This document shows, piece by piece, positions 51,019 through 64,000 of a stretch of 64,000 nt of DNA. The stretch is from Triplophysa rosa (lineage: Eukaryota > Chordata > Actinopteri > Cypriniformes > Nemacheilidae), in NCBI RefSeq assembly GCF_024868665.1, contig NC_079895.1, positions 3,622,154-3,686,153 of the forward strand, given 5' to 3'. The notes beneath the pieces are model-generated. The model was not told the DNA's origin. It searched no databases and saw nothing but the letters and a program-made list of their open reading frames with translations. Position 1 is the stretch's first letter; every line of letters starts with the position of its first letter. Both the position numbers and the translations under genes were made by a program.

Positions 51019-51560
51019 TAAAGCAACACTATGTAATTTTTCGACCTTAAAATAATGTCTCTAAAATGATTTCAGTGGCAGAACAACTCTTATCCGGACG
51101 AATTATACTGCCGTTGCTACCCGAGCAGCCTCCTAGTGACTAAAACCACACGTTTGTAAGTTTGGTGTTCAGGTCGGTACACCACCCGCCCATCCCCTGC
51201 CTGCGGAAGTGTGCGACCTGCTTTACGGCATACGTCACATATTTTACTCGTAGCCTGGGTAGAGTTAGCCAACAGCTAACTATAAGACAAAACGATCTAA
51301 TATGCATGTCTCAAAACCAACGCCATGGCAGAGCCAGCAAAGAAACCAAAGAGGGTTTTGTCGGAGGAAGCGAAGAAAGCGAGAGAGTGATCGGAGCTTA
51401 TTAGTTATTGGGCTGTGCTCAGGTTGTTTATTGTTAGTGCGCCAACGTTACTGGTTCACAATTTATAACCGTAAGGTAGCCGAGAGATAATGTAATGTTG
51501 CCGGTCTCAATAGCTAACGTAGAATGATGGTGCCTCCTCACGAATTTAGTGTAATGATTT
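51019..51560 (+). mobile_element. teleost DNA-transposon remnant (AAAGCAACACTATGTAA terminus)
   Basis: The left end reads TTAAAGCAACACTATGTAAT, a common terminus of non-autonomous fish elements, followed by CpG-bearing internal sequence and a broken ORF (51325-51390). No matching right terminus was found, so the element is probably truncated or diverged. Confidence 0.5.
51325..51390 (+). pseudogene. broken start of a transposon-associated basic protein
   Basis: From a good ATG context (gccATGG) the frame reads MAEPAKKPKRVLSEEAKKAR and then E-stop. The Lys-rich PKKPKRVLSEEAKKARE start is like the N-terminus of proteins repeatedly predicted within fish DNA elements, where the frame continues. 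Here a TGA ends it after 21 codons. The family assignment is from memory and unverified. Confidence 0.4.
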
Positions 51561-54500
51561 TAAACGATGACTACCAAACCACAATAAATGTTTTATGATC
51601 AAAAGTTGCTGATTCCTTAGTTCATGCACGTAGATTATCGGTATCTATAGTTACCATGCTAGGCACTATTCCCATAGCGAGTTGAGTGTAAGTTAGCGAT
51701 TGCACCTATTAAACAAAGCACAACGCCTTTTTCCATTTAAATTTATTGTCTTAAGTTGCAACACAGCAGTTGTGTGTGTGGTCTGTTCAAATAAAAATAT
51801 GACAGCACTTGACAACAATTGCATTACAAATAAGGTCCATTTAAAAACGCAACGTTTGAAACTATTATTGGCCGACATCTGTTTAACTTTAAGTAACTGC
51901 CATATTGACATCTAAATCAAAACTCTTTCATGTTCACATAAATACACAATCAGATCTCTTCGAAAACTATACTTCAAAAACAGCTAAAAATGATATTGCC
52001 AGCACAGCATAATGATTTAAGAATCAATAATCACATGTCAAACATGTAAATCATTATTTATAATCATTAACATAAAACACGCTTTTCTGTCCATTTTTAC
52101 TGGCCTTCTCTAACTGTGACACGCCTGGCTTTTCACTTTTACTTAGACACACAAAGCATCTTTCCTGTACACTGTGGCAACAGGTCAAAGTATCGCACAC
52201 AGATCTGTCGTTCTCTGAAAGACACCACAAACCAAACATGTACCAGAGGGTTTTTGAGCCAAATCATAAGGCTTTGGATCATTTACAGACAACAGAGTTT
52301 GTTTGGCGGATGAGTTATTGACTTACCCCACGGGTACGGCCTTTGTGGTAACTGCGAAGACTTCAACGTTCTGGTCCGTGGAAACTGTCGCACACTGACT
52401 CCTTTGTATTTAGGAAAGATTCAAGAGCTTGGGAAATTAACTTGTGTGAGTTCTCAAGCAAGTTCTCAGACAAGCAAGACGACTTTGGGATATGTATTTC
52501 CCATTAGGCTTGTGTTTGTGTTAAACTGAGGATTTGATGATATATCGGCTTTTTAGGAGAACCTTAAGTTATTATGCGGTCTACATACAGAGACAAAAAT
52601 AATCTAGATCTAATGCCAAATAAATATAGAGCAGTGTTCAATAAAAAAAAAGTATTCATTACTATTTTACATATCGCTGAAACCTTGTATCTCCATACTT
52701 GGGGATTTTTATTTTTTGTTATTTATTAGTCACCCTTTATGTTTGTCACTGGGTTTTGCAAACATCTAACCAATAAAAAGCATTAAACAGTGCTCGCCAA
52801 CTTAACTTAATCATTTTCATTTCCTGAAAAACAGCGAATTTGGACATCCGAGGTTTCAGAAGGACAGCGATGATATGATTCATACAGTGCGAATTCGTCA
52901 CAAATTCATGAAAAATAGTCTTGAATTGCCTAGCTTTGCTCATTGATTATTTGATCTGTTTGATCTTTACTTAGGCTTTGTTCTCCTTCGCAAAGAAAGC
53001 CTATTGTGAAACCCCGTCGATTGAATTTTAAACGACAGCATTTGCAAATCAACGAGCCCAGATGCATCACGCTGCAAATATGCGCTGCGTGCAAAGTGCA
53101 GCTCCGCTCCAGATTTACCCAGAATCCTCTGACTTCGCCCTGGTGCATGTCTCAGACAGCCAGGCAAAAAAAGACCCCACCCCTAAGTACGACGTATATC
53201 AGCTTGTGGCGGGATTCTGTCTGCTCAGCTGTGAGGCTAAATGAAGCCGCTTATGTCAGTCCCACGTGATCTCGTGCAGATGAGGAGAACACAGCTGCAT
53301 GGAGGAATATCTCCACAACGCTCGCTCGGCCTCTGCGCACCAAATGTTCTGAAACCTCGAGAGTAATACCAGCTTCCTGGTGGCCTGCGCTTTGGTTTGA
53401 TAAAAGTCTGTGCCAACATCTGCCTTCGAGACTTCCATCTATACATACACAAACACACACATGCGTAAACGCCCCCAATAAGCTGGATAAGAGTAATGAA
53501 AGCAGCACCAACACGCACTCACTCTGAAGGAAAATGCGTGGAAGCGCGAGGAGAGGCCTGCCAACAGCATCGCTCCATCAATCCAGCGCAGGCACGCGCT
53601 TGCCAGTGATCCGTTCCATGAGATATGTAGTCGGGATGTGGGATTTCTTTTCATTTTTTTCCTCTTTCTTATGAAAGACTCTTTAGCCAGAAGGAACGGA
53701 TTTGCAGGCCTGCTTTGATCCCTCCTTCATGATTCCTTTATTTGCTTTAGCCACATCCCCTCTCTAAGCCGCACTTGGCGGAATGTGTTTTGAATTAGAG
53801 TTGGGGGGGACGGGCCGTGCGACATTCTCGCTCAGGCAATGCGGCGGACCGGGACGCAACCGATCACCGTGGTAGACTGATAAACGAACAAAGATAGAGA
53901 CAAAGGTAATTGATTTAATCTGATGCTTTGACAGAGCTTACATACTGTACACATGTGAAAACTATACGTACTTTCAGCTCACACTGTAGATACTAATATA
54001 TTCTTTTTGAGCAGGTGCATCTTAGCATACGATACAAAAATGACACAAAATAAGTATCAGAACAAAACAACACACCTGTACACACGTTTAATAATATTTT
54101 GATAGTTACTTGAGTTACTGTGTTCTGGTGATCATGGCTCTGTCTTCTGTAGGCTTCCATGAAGCTGTCATTCAATTCATGTCCCCGTTTGACACGTGAG
54201 GCCTATTTGTGCTCCGTCCCATCCGAGGAAGAGGTCTACCATCGTTCACAGCGAAGCGTGTATGCACTTGATACTGTAAACACAATCATTTCTCAACGGA
54301 AGTGACCCTCTGGTGGATACAGTACAGGCCTGAGAAGTAAATAAACATGCATGTATACAAAGAGTAAATAAACCTTAGTGAGAAAAGCACTGGCTGCCAT
54401 CCATGCCGTTCGCGAAGGGTAAACCGAAGCACATCAACTTGAAGTTGGGACGGAGCCAAGGCCTCGGTCACTTGTCTTCGGTTTCCTCCACGTACACCAG

Positions 54501-54942
54501 GAGAGCAATGATGTTAGTAAAGAAACGCCACGTGACGGTGCTTTTATCATGACCCGCTGAGTCTTCTGGCTTTGATCAAGCTGTGCTTTATGATCCTGTC
54601 AAACACAAGTGTATGCCACATTCTCCAGTGACTAAAAATGCAAGAGTGATCTTGGCTCTTGTGCTGTAGGCAAAGCAAATAAATGCCGCTGGCAGGGTGT
54701 AAATAAAAGCTTAAGTAGGTTCTAGGCGGAGTGTCTGAAACGTTCTGTGCTCAGAGGAACACAAACAGTGGAAACAGTTAAACAAATCTTAAAGTGTGGC
54801 AGGTGCACATGATGTCGTCCTATTTATTTATAATCTTTCACGTCAACACATACAATCTGTATTTAAAAAACGTTTGCACGAACATATTGAACAACAAAGC
54901 CTCATTGAACGGTTCTTGATAGAAATGTAATACTACACTAAA

Positions 54943-55106
54943 CTAAAGTGACAGTTCACCTAAAAATCATTATTTATTTACCCTCATGCCACTTAAAACT
55001 TGTATGAACGCTAAACATTTTTAAGAACATTGGTAACCAAAAAACATTGACTCCCGTTGACTTTCAACGAACATCACATTTCTCAAAATATCTTCCATCA
55101 AAAGAC
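54943..55106. mobile_element. partial MITE of the 'agttcacc' class
   Basis: CTAAAGTGACAGTTCACCTA, then accctcatgcca, cttgtatgaa, aagaacattggtaacc and tctcaaaatatcttcc, follow the family's left half and centre. The right terminus is absent. Confidence 0.7.
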
Positions 55107-55290
55107 TAAAAAGGTATTGAATGTAAAATTTGTAAAAAAAAAAAGTTAAAACAGTGACCATTTAAATATTTTTTATTCGTTTTTCCCTTCCCATCATTCA
55201 ACAAAAGCTGCCTCTTTACAAAGTCTGATTTACACTATGACAGATTCATAAATCTATAAAGAAAATCCTAAATGTGTGCTCTCACTGAGC

Positions 55291-55440
55291 GTGTGTGTGT
55301 GTGTGTGTGTGTGTGTACTTGTCTGTGTACGTACGTGTGTGTGTGTTGTGTGTGTGTGCGTGCGCATCCGTGTGTGTCTCTATGTCTATGTGTGTTAGTA
55401 CGTGTGCATATTGTGTGTGTGGAGTGTTTTGTATGTGGGT
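55291..55440. repeat. (GT)n microsatellite with degenerate continuation
   Basis: Thirteen GT units (55291-55316) are followed by imperfect GTGTGTGC-type repeats up to about 55440. The Cys/Val-rich and Thr/His-rich frames here are products of the repeat. Confidence 0.95.
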
Positions 55441-55480
55441 ATGTCTGTCTTCTGTGTTTTCAACCTTTTCTTGTTTATGC

Positions 55481-55596
55481 AGGTACAACTTTAATTATTT
55501 TGCTTATAGTCAATATGTCTCATGTACAGCTGCTTTGTAACAATGAAAATTGTAAAAGCGCTTTATAAATAAAGTTGAGTTGAGAGTTGAGTTGAA
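55481..55596 (+). repeat. LINE-type 3' tail (forward)
   Basis: ACAGCTGCTTTGTAACAATG, then gtaaaagcgctttataaataaagttgagttgag, is the typical 3' end of a fish LINE with a short terminal repeat (GTTGA)n. Confidence 0.75.
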
Positions 55597-56079
55597 AAGC
55601 ACCACACAAACCTTTAAGGTCAAAATGAAATTTTCATTAAAAATCAATTTAATGTTTTACTTTATTTTCCCTTTTCCAAATTCAGGATCAGCCAATTTGT
55701 ATATATATTTTTTTCATTAAATATATTCTGCTTTATCATCTTAAGTTGTTTTTGGGGTTCTAAAAGTAACTGTATGTCTTCATACACATCAAGCTGTTTT
55801 CTGTGAAATGATCAAGGAAGATCCGATTTCTCGTGATATTCCGCCACAGTACAGATGATGCATGAACTTGTCTATATAAATCAGATTCAGGTTTACTTCT
55901 CTGTATTAGCTCACAGGCACAGCGCTGTCTGTTTAGCCTTCAAATACACCCGCACTGAACTAATGACTGTTGGAAATGATCTGTTAAAGTACTTGAGCTC
56001 CTCAAAGCAGGTGCACTGCACTGCCGAAGAGCAATGAGACAGGCTGATTACTGCTGTCTGCCATCAGGATGCTCTCTCA

Positions 56080-56082
<3 letters not shown>

Positions 56083-56112
<30 letters not shown>
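56083..56112. repeat. (GA)n microsatellite
   Basis: About 15 GA units. Confidence 0.95.
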
Positions 56113-56115
<3 letters not shown>

Positions 56116-59100
56116 TGTAAAACCAGACCTGAGTCTACATGTGGTACGCATTTGACACTATAAACACACACACAAGCTCTCTGGCAAAACTCCCACTCAT
56201 CAAACACCAATAGAAGAATAACATTACGGAGTGCCCTGTTGCATGCGAAGCACCCCCGCTATTACCCACCGACTTCCTTTTATCACAGAAACATGCCGGC
56301 CAGTCAGGGAGGATGTGGAAGTGAACTGCCATAAATAAAAAGACATCAGGAGTTGAGATGTTTATACGCGGCACTCGGGTAGTTTAGTTGGACCAGGATG
56401 CGGCCCGCTCTTCGCTAAACTGTCAGGTCGGACAAAAACAAAAAACACACACATGCAAGCTCGAATAAGTCGATTAAACAAATGCAAACTGAGCCTGTCC
56501 TGTTTATCGCAAACGTTAACAGTGGCTCTGATCCAAAAACTAGCGAGCAGACTAAGTAGGTGACATTTTGAGGGATCACAAGGAGTTCCAATTTTTAGGA
56601 TAATTACTGCTGATTCGTGGCACTTTTTTGTGCCAAAATATGTAGTTTGTATCTCACGTTCTTTGTGGGAAGGCAAAAAAAATCTATAAAAAAATGTTCC
56701 AGGCATGCCAGACTATTGCTATAATAAAATTATACTAAGAGGTTACAAAAATATACAATTTGTATACTATACTCATTTCAAATAAAACTATAAATTATAC
56801 TTTAATATTTACATAATATAATAAAACATATTTAAAATAAAATATTAAACATATTTTAATGAATAATCAATAATAAATTAAAATAATTTAATAAATAGCC
56901 CATTACTTATTAATGTAGAGGGTTACAAGTCAGGTCTTTTAAGGTCCCAATTTATTTAGAATTCTGCCTATGTAGGGAGTAGACATAAAGGCACCTTACT
57001 GGGTTTTGCAACATAGAGTCAGTGTTTTCATGATGGCAAAGAGACCCTCGACTGGCGTCTTGGCATAGAAATAAGCTCGGAGAAGCAACAGGCACTCCCA
57101 TTAAAAACCACTCAAAATGTTGCTTACGACATCCTCAAGTGTTTAACGCTGCATCACGCATGGACATCAACTGACAAACAACTCTTAATTCACCATTTTA
57201 ACAATTTTCACCATTTTGTGTTTTGCTCACAGAAAGACTCTCCGCTGTCATTATACCGCAATAAAAAAGTTCTGCAAACACTCAAAATTGCATCAAGTCA
57301 AGCTCGAGCGCATACAACTTAATATGGGACTATCTGAACTCGTCCATGATCATCAGCTTGATTTAGTGATGAGCGAAAAGTCAGATGCCGTTCGGCCATC
57401 GTGCGAATGAGATCACAGGCCTGGGGAACACACGCGGTCCGGCCGGTGACCAGCTGTTTCTCGAGTTCAGTTCCTGCTGAAGCCTGTAATGCAGCGAGCA
57501 GACGGGCTGAAAGAAAAACAAGCAAACAAACATATCTGACGTTGCATCCTCTCGAGGGGTAATCAGGGGAAAATCTGTCAATCAACTCGCATTTGTAGAC
57601 ATCCTCCCAACACGCCGGCCATCGCTTGCCCTGAAAGACATGCAATTACAAACTCACGGTCTGAAAACTCTAATGTTACTTTGGAGACTAAAGACGCTAT
57701 ATACAGTATGCTGCCAAAAACTGTTCTGTGCCTCAGTGGAAGTGAAAGAGATTCGGTCCGTTTGTACTGCAAGTCGTGCACAAGGTCGTTTTCTTGATGA
57801 GATGACCACATTGACACCTGCTTGTTTATTTAGCAGAATTCTATATGCTCATTGCCAATAAAGCTCGCGCCAGAAAATGACAAGCAAAGAGAGGTCGGTA
57901 AACTAGCGTTACTGCCCTCTTGATGAGTAAATTACAGAGGATGTGGATAGTAATGAGCGCATGAGCTCTTGACAAGTGGGAAGCGCACATCAGGATGAAA
58001 CACTGGAGGTTTGCAGCAAGCGAGTCATAAAAAAGGGTCGTTTGCATCTCCATATGCAGTTGCCTGAAGCATTTAGTGGGATACACATCTACAACCAATC
58101 AGAGGACGACCGCTGTTCATTAATCATATGTCATACAGCGTCTAAAGCCACTTCAGGCTTTTCTAAAGCCAAAAATGCTGAGACACAACATAGGCTGATG
58201 AAGAAGTCAATGCCTGTTTGGATTGTAAGGGCCCGTGTAGCATGTGTCGATCTAGAGCTTGATATTGGCTGAAAAATAAATGGGATCATTTCTCTGGGAA
58301 GCACTCATGTGGAATGGTCTTGGAACGCCGGGCCGTCTCAGCGGAGAGTCGCTGTGAAGGGTGACATCTGAGATTATAAATCAACAAGCCCCGCCGTGAC
58401 TTCACAAACCGTCTGAAACCGCAAGAGCAATATACTTCATGAAGGAATTCACAGAGGACTGGATCCTAACTCCACTGTCACGCGACGCTGATGGGATCCT
58501 ACACAGCAAATCTGATTTCCCTACACCTCAGATTACCCAGAAATCATTGCACTAAATAAACATTCCATGTGGAAGAAGCACTGGGATTCGTGCATGTGAT
58601 ATGTTCAGCTGTCACAGGGTCTGCACTTTGGATTTTTGTATACATGTATCCACAAAATGGGAAAGCACACATACAGTTTTGTCTCCTATCATTAAAGACA
58701 TAATAAGAATAATCTAAGAGCAATAAAAGTCACAATTGCTATAAAACAGATATAAAGTTATGTTTCAAACTGATTCAACTTACATACTGTACTTTCTTTC
58801 TGTGGTTTCTCTTACCATATACTTAAAAATACCTAATGAACAACATGTTTGGGTCAAAACGGGACAAATCACTGGATTAAATCAACCAGAAAAGATTTAT
58901 CTTTGACCCAACTATGAGTTGAAAACAAGAGTGAATTAAGTGTTAATTTAAAGTTTTGTTTGTTACAATATCCTTTGATTTGTGTTAAAAAAACACTTCC
59001 CTAAAATCTTAAAAGTTACACCAAAACTAAAACAAAAGCATCAATACTCTGACTGTAAAAAAGTGAAAGGTGCATTTCTACCATCTGCGGTCCTTGCCAT

Positions 59101-59129
59101 CACATTTGGGTGCTCAGCCGGATCTCACC

Positions 59130-59420
59130 GGAAACAAAATAAAAAAGTAATGAAGCCCCACCTTCTACCCCGCCCCAAACCTCACATCACACTAAAAGAC
59201 AAGAATGAGATCGTACGTATTAAAATGTATTAAGAATTGTGGGAAAAATGTATGATTATTAGAAAAAGCAACAATGAAGCTCCACCCATAACCCCGCCCC
59301 TAAATCTAACATCACTCGGGCAAAAGCAGATTGCACTAAAACGCACAAATGAGATATCAATTCATACAAATTAGCTACAATGTAAAATATTTATAAAACG
59401 TCCTGAAATTTTGTGGAGTG
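59130..59420. repeat. two diverged tandem units of a dispersed repeat
   Basis: AATGAAGCCCCACC...ACCCCGCCCCAAACCTCACA (unit 1) is followed by AATGAAGCTCCACC...ACCCCGCCCCTAAATCTAAC (unit 2). Both continue with gcactaaaa/cacactaaaa and aatgagat. The unit period is about 120 bp. Confidence 0.65.
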
Positions 59421-61047
59421 TCTCTCCTACTTATGCCTGAAAAAAAGCTGACAAAAAGTGCATGATCCAGACAAAAATATATGAGGGTAAGATTCACAGA
59501 TCTACCCGAGATAAATATTTAAGGAATGTCTATACAGAAAAAAATACAGAAAACAATATTTTCAAAAATGTGACGTAAAAGCACAAAGGGTATACTGTAT
59601 CAAGATGGCTAAAGGAGGCACCCAGCGTTACCTCTACTTAAGACAACACCAGATTGAGGAGAACGTCCCTCGATGCAGCAGAAACACCAGGGGCTTTGGT
59701 GGGAGGGAACCGCGACAGGGCTGATCCTCCGAACGTCTTTTCTTTTCCTGCTCATTTCAGATCTGGGAATCTCGTGTGTGCCTTCTTATCACGGGAGAAA
59801 ATGGCTGATTTGATGTGGCGTTGAGCCGTGGGCTTGGATCTTTTCCCACCCTCTGTCAGAAAGGTCATACTAGAAGGAAGAGCCAGGGGAATCGTTTCAG
59901 GGCCGCAATCCAGATGAGACACCCCACATCCTCCCTGTGTGCCGTTCACAGTTGATCCGAATCGCAGAAAGTGACACCCACAAAGCTTTTCTAAGCCTGT
60001 GGATGTGTTTGGTGTTACATAATAGCATGATTTAGAAATCTAAAACCGTTTGCATGTGCATTCGGCAACATACAGTACGACGATGCGATTCCGTGATACA
60101 GCACGCACACGACATTACGACATTCACAGGCCTCCGGGAAGACCCGTCTCCCCAGACACAGGATTTTAATGCATGCAGATTTAAGTGCGGGATTCCGGGC
60201 TTCAGGAAAACACATTTTACTGCATTCCCACAGCGGTCGTGGAATTGTTTCTTCCCTCTCCTTTTCAGGGTTCCTGCTGATGGTGTCGTCTGATGGCGGT
60301 TTGTCAGCCGGGTGACAATTCCAGCTTAATTTGGAGAGGAAGCCCGTATGCCCACAAACACGTCCGCTGATAACTTCGTTCCCTAGCCAAGAGAGAACGG
60401 TTTAACTCAGCTGTGGAGCTGCTCCCCAGAGCCAGAACTTCACTGGAGTCATTAAGCATGGCTAGTTCGCCTTAATGAATACTATCAATTACAAATCCTC
60501 TGTACTTACAGAGCTGGAAAAACTCAAAAGGACAAAAACAAACAAACTTGAAAACATTCGCTGGTATGTACATATCTAAAATGATCTAGTGTTGCTTCAA
60601 ATTAACGTTTAGTCATAAAACAACAATCCTGATCTAATGTACACAATCTCTAAATCAGAGGTTAATGAACACAAACACACCGCTACAAGACTGCTGGCCC
60701 GCAACGTCTTTTTAATTTTTTTTTATTTACAGTAGTGAGCAAAAGTGATTTAAAGATGTAGTTTAGGATTTTTAATGCATGTTGCGCAGTTGTGCTTGTT
60801 GTGTAAACTAAAGCTTAATTTAAGAATAAGAATTTAAGGAGACTTGGCAAAAAAAACAACACATGAGCAAATGAGAATGGAGAATGACTGCTGTAGTCAA
60901 AAACAAAATAACATATAATTAAAAAAATATGAATAACTGATCAAATTATTGTAATGTATGCTTTTTGTTTTGCATTTTGAGTATTTGAATAAAACCCATA
61001 TTCCCAAGTGCAAACACCCTTTCTGGACATCACTTTTGCCCACAACG

Positions 61048-61257
61048 CTGTTAAAAAAAGGTGCTACAAAAGGTTCTTCGATGCCATAGAAAAACCTTTT
61101 GGTTCCACAAAGAACCTTTAACATCTGAAGAACCTTTGCGAAAAAAGATTCTTCAGATTATAAAAAGGTAAGAAAGAGATGGTTCTTTGTGGAACCAAAA
61201 ATGGTTCTTCTATGGCATCGCAGTGAAGAACCTTTTAAGCACCTTTATTTTTAAGAG
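61048..61257. mobile_element. palindromic MITE with ~90-bp arms
   Basis: The left arm (AAAGGTGCTACAAAAGGTTC ... GGTTCCACAAAGAACC) and right arm (GGTTCTTTGTGGAACC ... GAACCTTTTAAGCACCTTT) are near-perfect reverse complements over most of the element. A transcript across it would form a long hairpin. Confidence 0.9.
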
Positions 61258-63305
61258 TACTGTTTGCATTCTTTGTGAATGTATACCTTTAAAAATCTGA
61301 AGACGTTCACGAGTCAACAGCAGAGATTCTTGAACATTCACTATAGTGATTCTAACATCCGGTGTTCGCCGCACTTCACAACTGCCGGTGCTTCTGTCAA
61401 ATTAAGGGCCATTAAGCAATTTTGGTTTCCTAATTAAAACCCCAAACACTCATTTATTGGTACATTTTTTCCATTCAATATTTCCTGCCCTAAACTCGAC
61501 ACGCAAACTAGAACGGCACCGGAAATACTCCAGTAATTGATTGCGCATGTGAATGACACAAAAATGAAAAATTACCAACACTTATTTAATTGTAACTCCA
61601 CCAAACTTTCCCGTTCTATTGACCCGACGCAAAAACTAACAAAAACACTGTTTTACTTGGACTGTATATCAATAGAGTTTCATTTCTTGACGTCTAGTGT
61701 GTTTTTCTGGCAGGGACAGCAGAGCTTAAATACTACCTGATCTAAATCACATGCGATCTACAAATTATCTTCCAAAAAAAAAGAGTTTTCATCTCTTTTT
61801 TCTTACTTTCCTTTTTGTCAAATACCAGCGGTACGAGAGGAAATTAATAAAAAACCGGGCCAGTTGGTATGAGGTCACTGTTCCAAAAAATGTGCTACAA
61901 TTAAACGGCAACATATAATGAGTTTGCAAGTGCAAATGACTCAGACAGGAGAGATACGAGATTAAACCGAACCAAACAACATGCAGCTGGCAGTTATTCA
62001 ATTTGAACAAAAGGGAAATAAGTGATTTTATACCCGACACAAGCGCACATGCACTTTTATAAGCCCACATAAACTGCTAAGATGTAGTTAATTGCGTTTC
62101 CGTTAAAACCAAAATTAAATACATGAGGAAATTGTCTTTGGTTGGAAACTTAAGATCCTTTTTCTAATATGTTTATGAGACAAAATGCAATTTGTGGCAT
62201 CATAAAACTACAGAAACTAGTAATCTACAGCTGATGGAAAAACAAGTAACAGATGCCAAACAAGTAAATAAAACACAACCTCACTTTTGCACATTCACCA
62301 ATATACAACAAAAGACACCTGTATATGACACATATATACTGGAATTTGAATGCACCGGTGTATAAAACTCTGAAACACCAGCGCCTCAATATGCAGAAAA
62401 TATTTAATAGTCAGAAGAGAAACTTACATTTGCAAATGGAAACAAAGTTTAGTGGTGTTGATGAAAACTGCGAATAGATACACAAAAGACCTCCGAATTA
62501 TTATTTTTCTTCAAATTTTCCTTTTGGCTTCTGTTGAGAGAAGGGATGAGAAGAAGCTTCACATGAAGACAGTGCCATCTAGAGCAAACAACACACACAC
62601 GCCTACTAAACAGACAAACTGACTGCAAAGATCATTTTTGGGACATTTTTACAATTTTTCAAAATAATTTTTTTTTACAAAAAGTTTTCAATAGTGAACC
62701 ATCAAAAATGCAATGCATTCAGTAAAAAAACTATGACATTAATATTTCAGATAAAATGATCATTGACAGTAGCTGGTTGCTACAGTCGAGTGATGTTTTT
62801 ATCCTTACAACTTAAACCAATGAGGCAATAATTTAAAGTCCCGCCCCTGATTTGGGAGATGGCCAATCACATTAAACATTAAAATGAGCCTAACAGCAAA
62901 AACACACGGAGAGGTAAATATTACAAGGAACTCAAAAACAAAAGCGCACATATAAATGTGTAATCCCATATGTCCCCCATAGGGAAGATATATTGTAGTT
63001 CTCTGTGAGTCCACTGGTAATTTGTTGGCAGATTACAACCTTTCCCATGCTTTGCTTTTACCACAGTTTGTGGTTTGAATGTCACAGCACACTTAAGTTA
63101 TTGTTTGACAAGAAAACCAGCATTTATAACCAATGAAGCCTGGGAATCTACTGTATGCTAGAGCGGATCTGTGCTTATCGGGAGTCATTATATGATGGCG
63201 AGATATGATAGCACAACACGATATCTACTGAGGGCCCTGAGAAACTTGTGGGCAGTGCTTGTGTGAATACAGGAAAAGTACAAATCACTTATTCACACGT
63301 ATGTT

Positions 63306-63327
63306 TATATATATATATATATATATA
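63306..63327. repeat. (TA)n microsatellite
   Basis: About 11 TA units. Confidence 0.9.
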
Positions 63328-63887
63328 ATATTTGAATGCTGAGAGGAAAATGATAATAATAGGCCCTTTACTAACAAATAGTAACCAATAACTGACAACA
63401 GTGAGATCTGGTCTGAAAGATCCATTTTTTCCATTGTAGTTTTCAGAATTGAAATAAAACAATTCAGAGACAATTTGAGGCCATTTTTAGCAGTATATTC
63501 ACATGAGAATATACAGACAAATCAAAAAGCATCGATAGCATTGTAATTCAAATCAAATTCAATAATGACTTCAAGGCTGTAACAACAGGCTAAATGAAAA
63601 AGAAGACTGACTGTTTGATTGTTCAGTGTCTGATAAAAGCTTTTATTATCAACATTAACAGTGTTGGATAGTACTTTAGTATTTTTACTTTCAGGCTTTA
63701 CTTTGGAAAACATTTGCTTCACTACATTAAAGCATATATCACACGTTTTACTCCACTATATTTCATAAATAAATATTGCTGTTTGTTTACCTTTTAATAC
63801 TGAAGTATATTAAAATCTAGTACACTCTTTTTCAAAGTATTGTTACTTTTTAAAGTGGGAAAGTACTAGATTTTAAAAATGTGCTTA

Positions 63888-64000
63888 AAGGCATAGTTCA
63901 CCCGAAAATGAAAATTTTCATTTACTCACCCTCACATTGTTCCTAACCTGCATAAATTTCTTTGTTCTGTTGAACCCAAAGCAAGATATTTGGAAGAATG
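63888..64000. mobile_element. MITE of the 'gttcaccc' class, cut by the window end
   Basis: AAAGGCATAGTTCACCCGAA, then tttactcaccctcacattgttc, aacctgcataaatttctttgttctg and agatatttggaagaatg, give the left half of this very common teleost element. The right half lies beyond the window. Confidence 0.85.

Larger units (their letters stand above)
39566..64000. other. gene-free region downstream of the bHLH promoter
   Basis: Over 24 kb I could not support any exon, RNA gene or pseudogene of a known host gene. The listed repeats account for part of it. Segments that look non-repetitive, such as 53.70-53.88 kb and 60.30-60.50 kb, could be conserved regulatory DNA for twist2 or the Fer-type gene, but this is not visible from one sequence. 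Open frames here are short and without recognisable domains. Confidence 0.6.

Noticed and set aside
55272..55568. Cys/Val-rich ORFs
   Set aside because: They are translation of the (GT)n microsatellite and a LINE tail.
57319..58272. Cluster of ORFs at 57.3-58.3 kb considered as possible exons of the next gene
   Set aside because: Composition and frames look random, and no match to expected neighbours such as asb1 or other 2q37-type genes could be recognised.

Overview
The window looks like nuclear DNA of a teleost fish, most likely a cyprinid-type genome. The protein-coding exons are vertebrate, with canonical GT/AG introns. The non-coding DNA is AT-rich and full of fish-style non-autonomous DNA transposons (termini such as TTAAAGG.ATAGTTCACCC), LINE/SINE 3' tails and microsatellites. 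No bacterial, organellar or viral genes were recognised.

Three genes are supported. (1) Positions 514-12408 (+) hold the last four coding exons of a class IIa histone deacetylase. The protein matches HDAC4 rather than HDAC9: [35 protein letters not shown] and the C-terminal EEEPMEEEPPL. A long 3' UTR seems to run to about 16.7 kb. (2) Positions 28097-28585 (-) hold a complete single-coding-exon Twist protein of 162 aa, best matched to Twist2. (3) Positions 37725-39481 (-) hold a two-exon bHLH gene of the Ptf1a/Fer family (207 aa). Its final 12-codon exon is too short to show up as an ORF and was found by splice-site and frame matching.

The order HDAC4 - TWIST2 - Fer-type bHLH mirrors HDAC9 - TWIST1 - FERD3L, the neighbouring set on another vertebrate chromosome. 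The window therefore looks like one half of an ancient duplicated block, in which a Fer-type gene survives beside twist2. The two bHLH genes share a strand and point toward the 3' end of hdac4. By analogy with the HDAC9/TWIST1 locus, the hdac4 introns and the large intergenic spaces may hold enhancers for the bHLH genes, but conservation cannot be tested here.

Layout: 1-12.4 kb, hdac4 3' end with many transposon insertions in the introns; 12.4-16.7 kb, hdac4 3' UTR; 16.7-27.5 kb, intergenic; 27.5-29.0 kb, twist2 with its UTRs and promoter; 29-37.2 kb, intergenic, with an 81-bp local duplication; 37.2-39.6 kb, the Fer-type bHLH gene; 39.6-64 kb, a gene-free stretch with transposon remnants and microsatellites in which I could support no exon.
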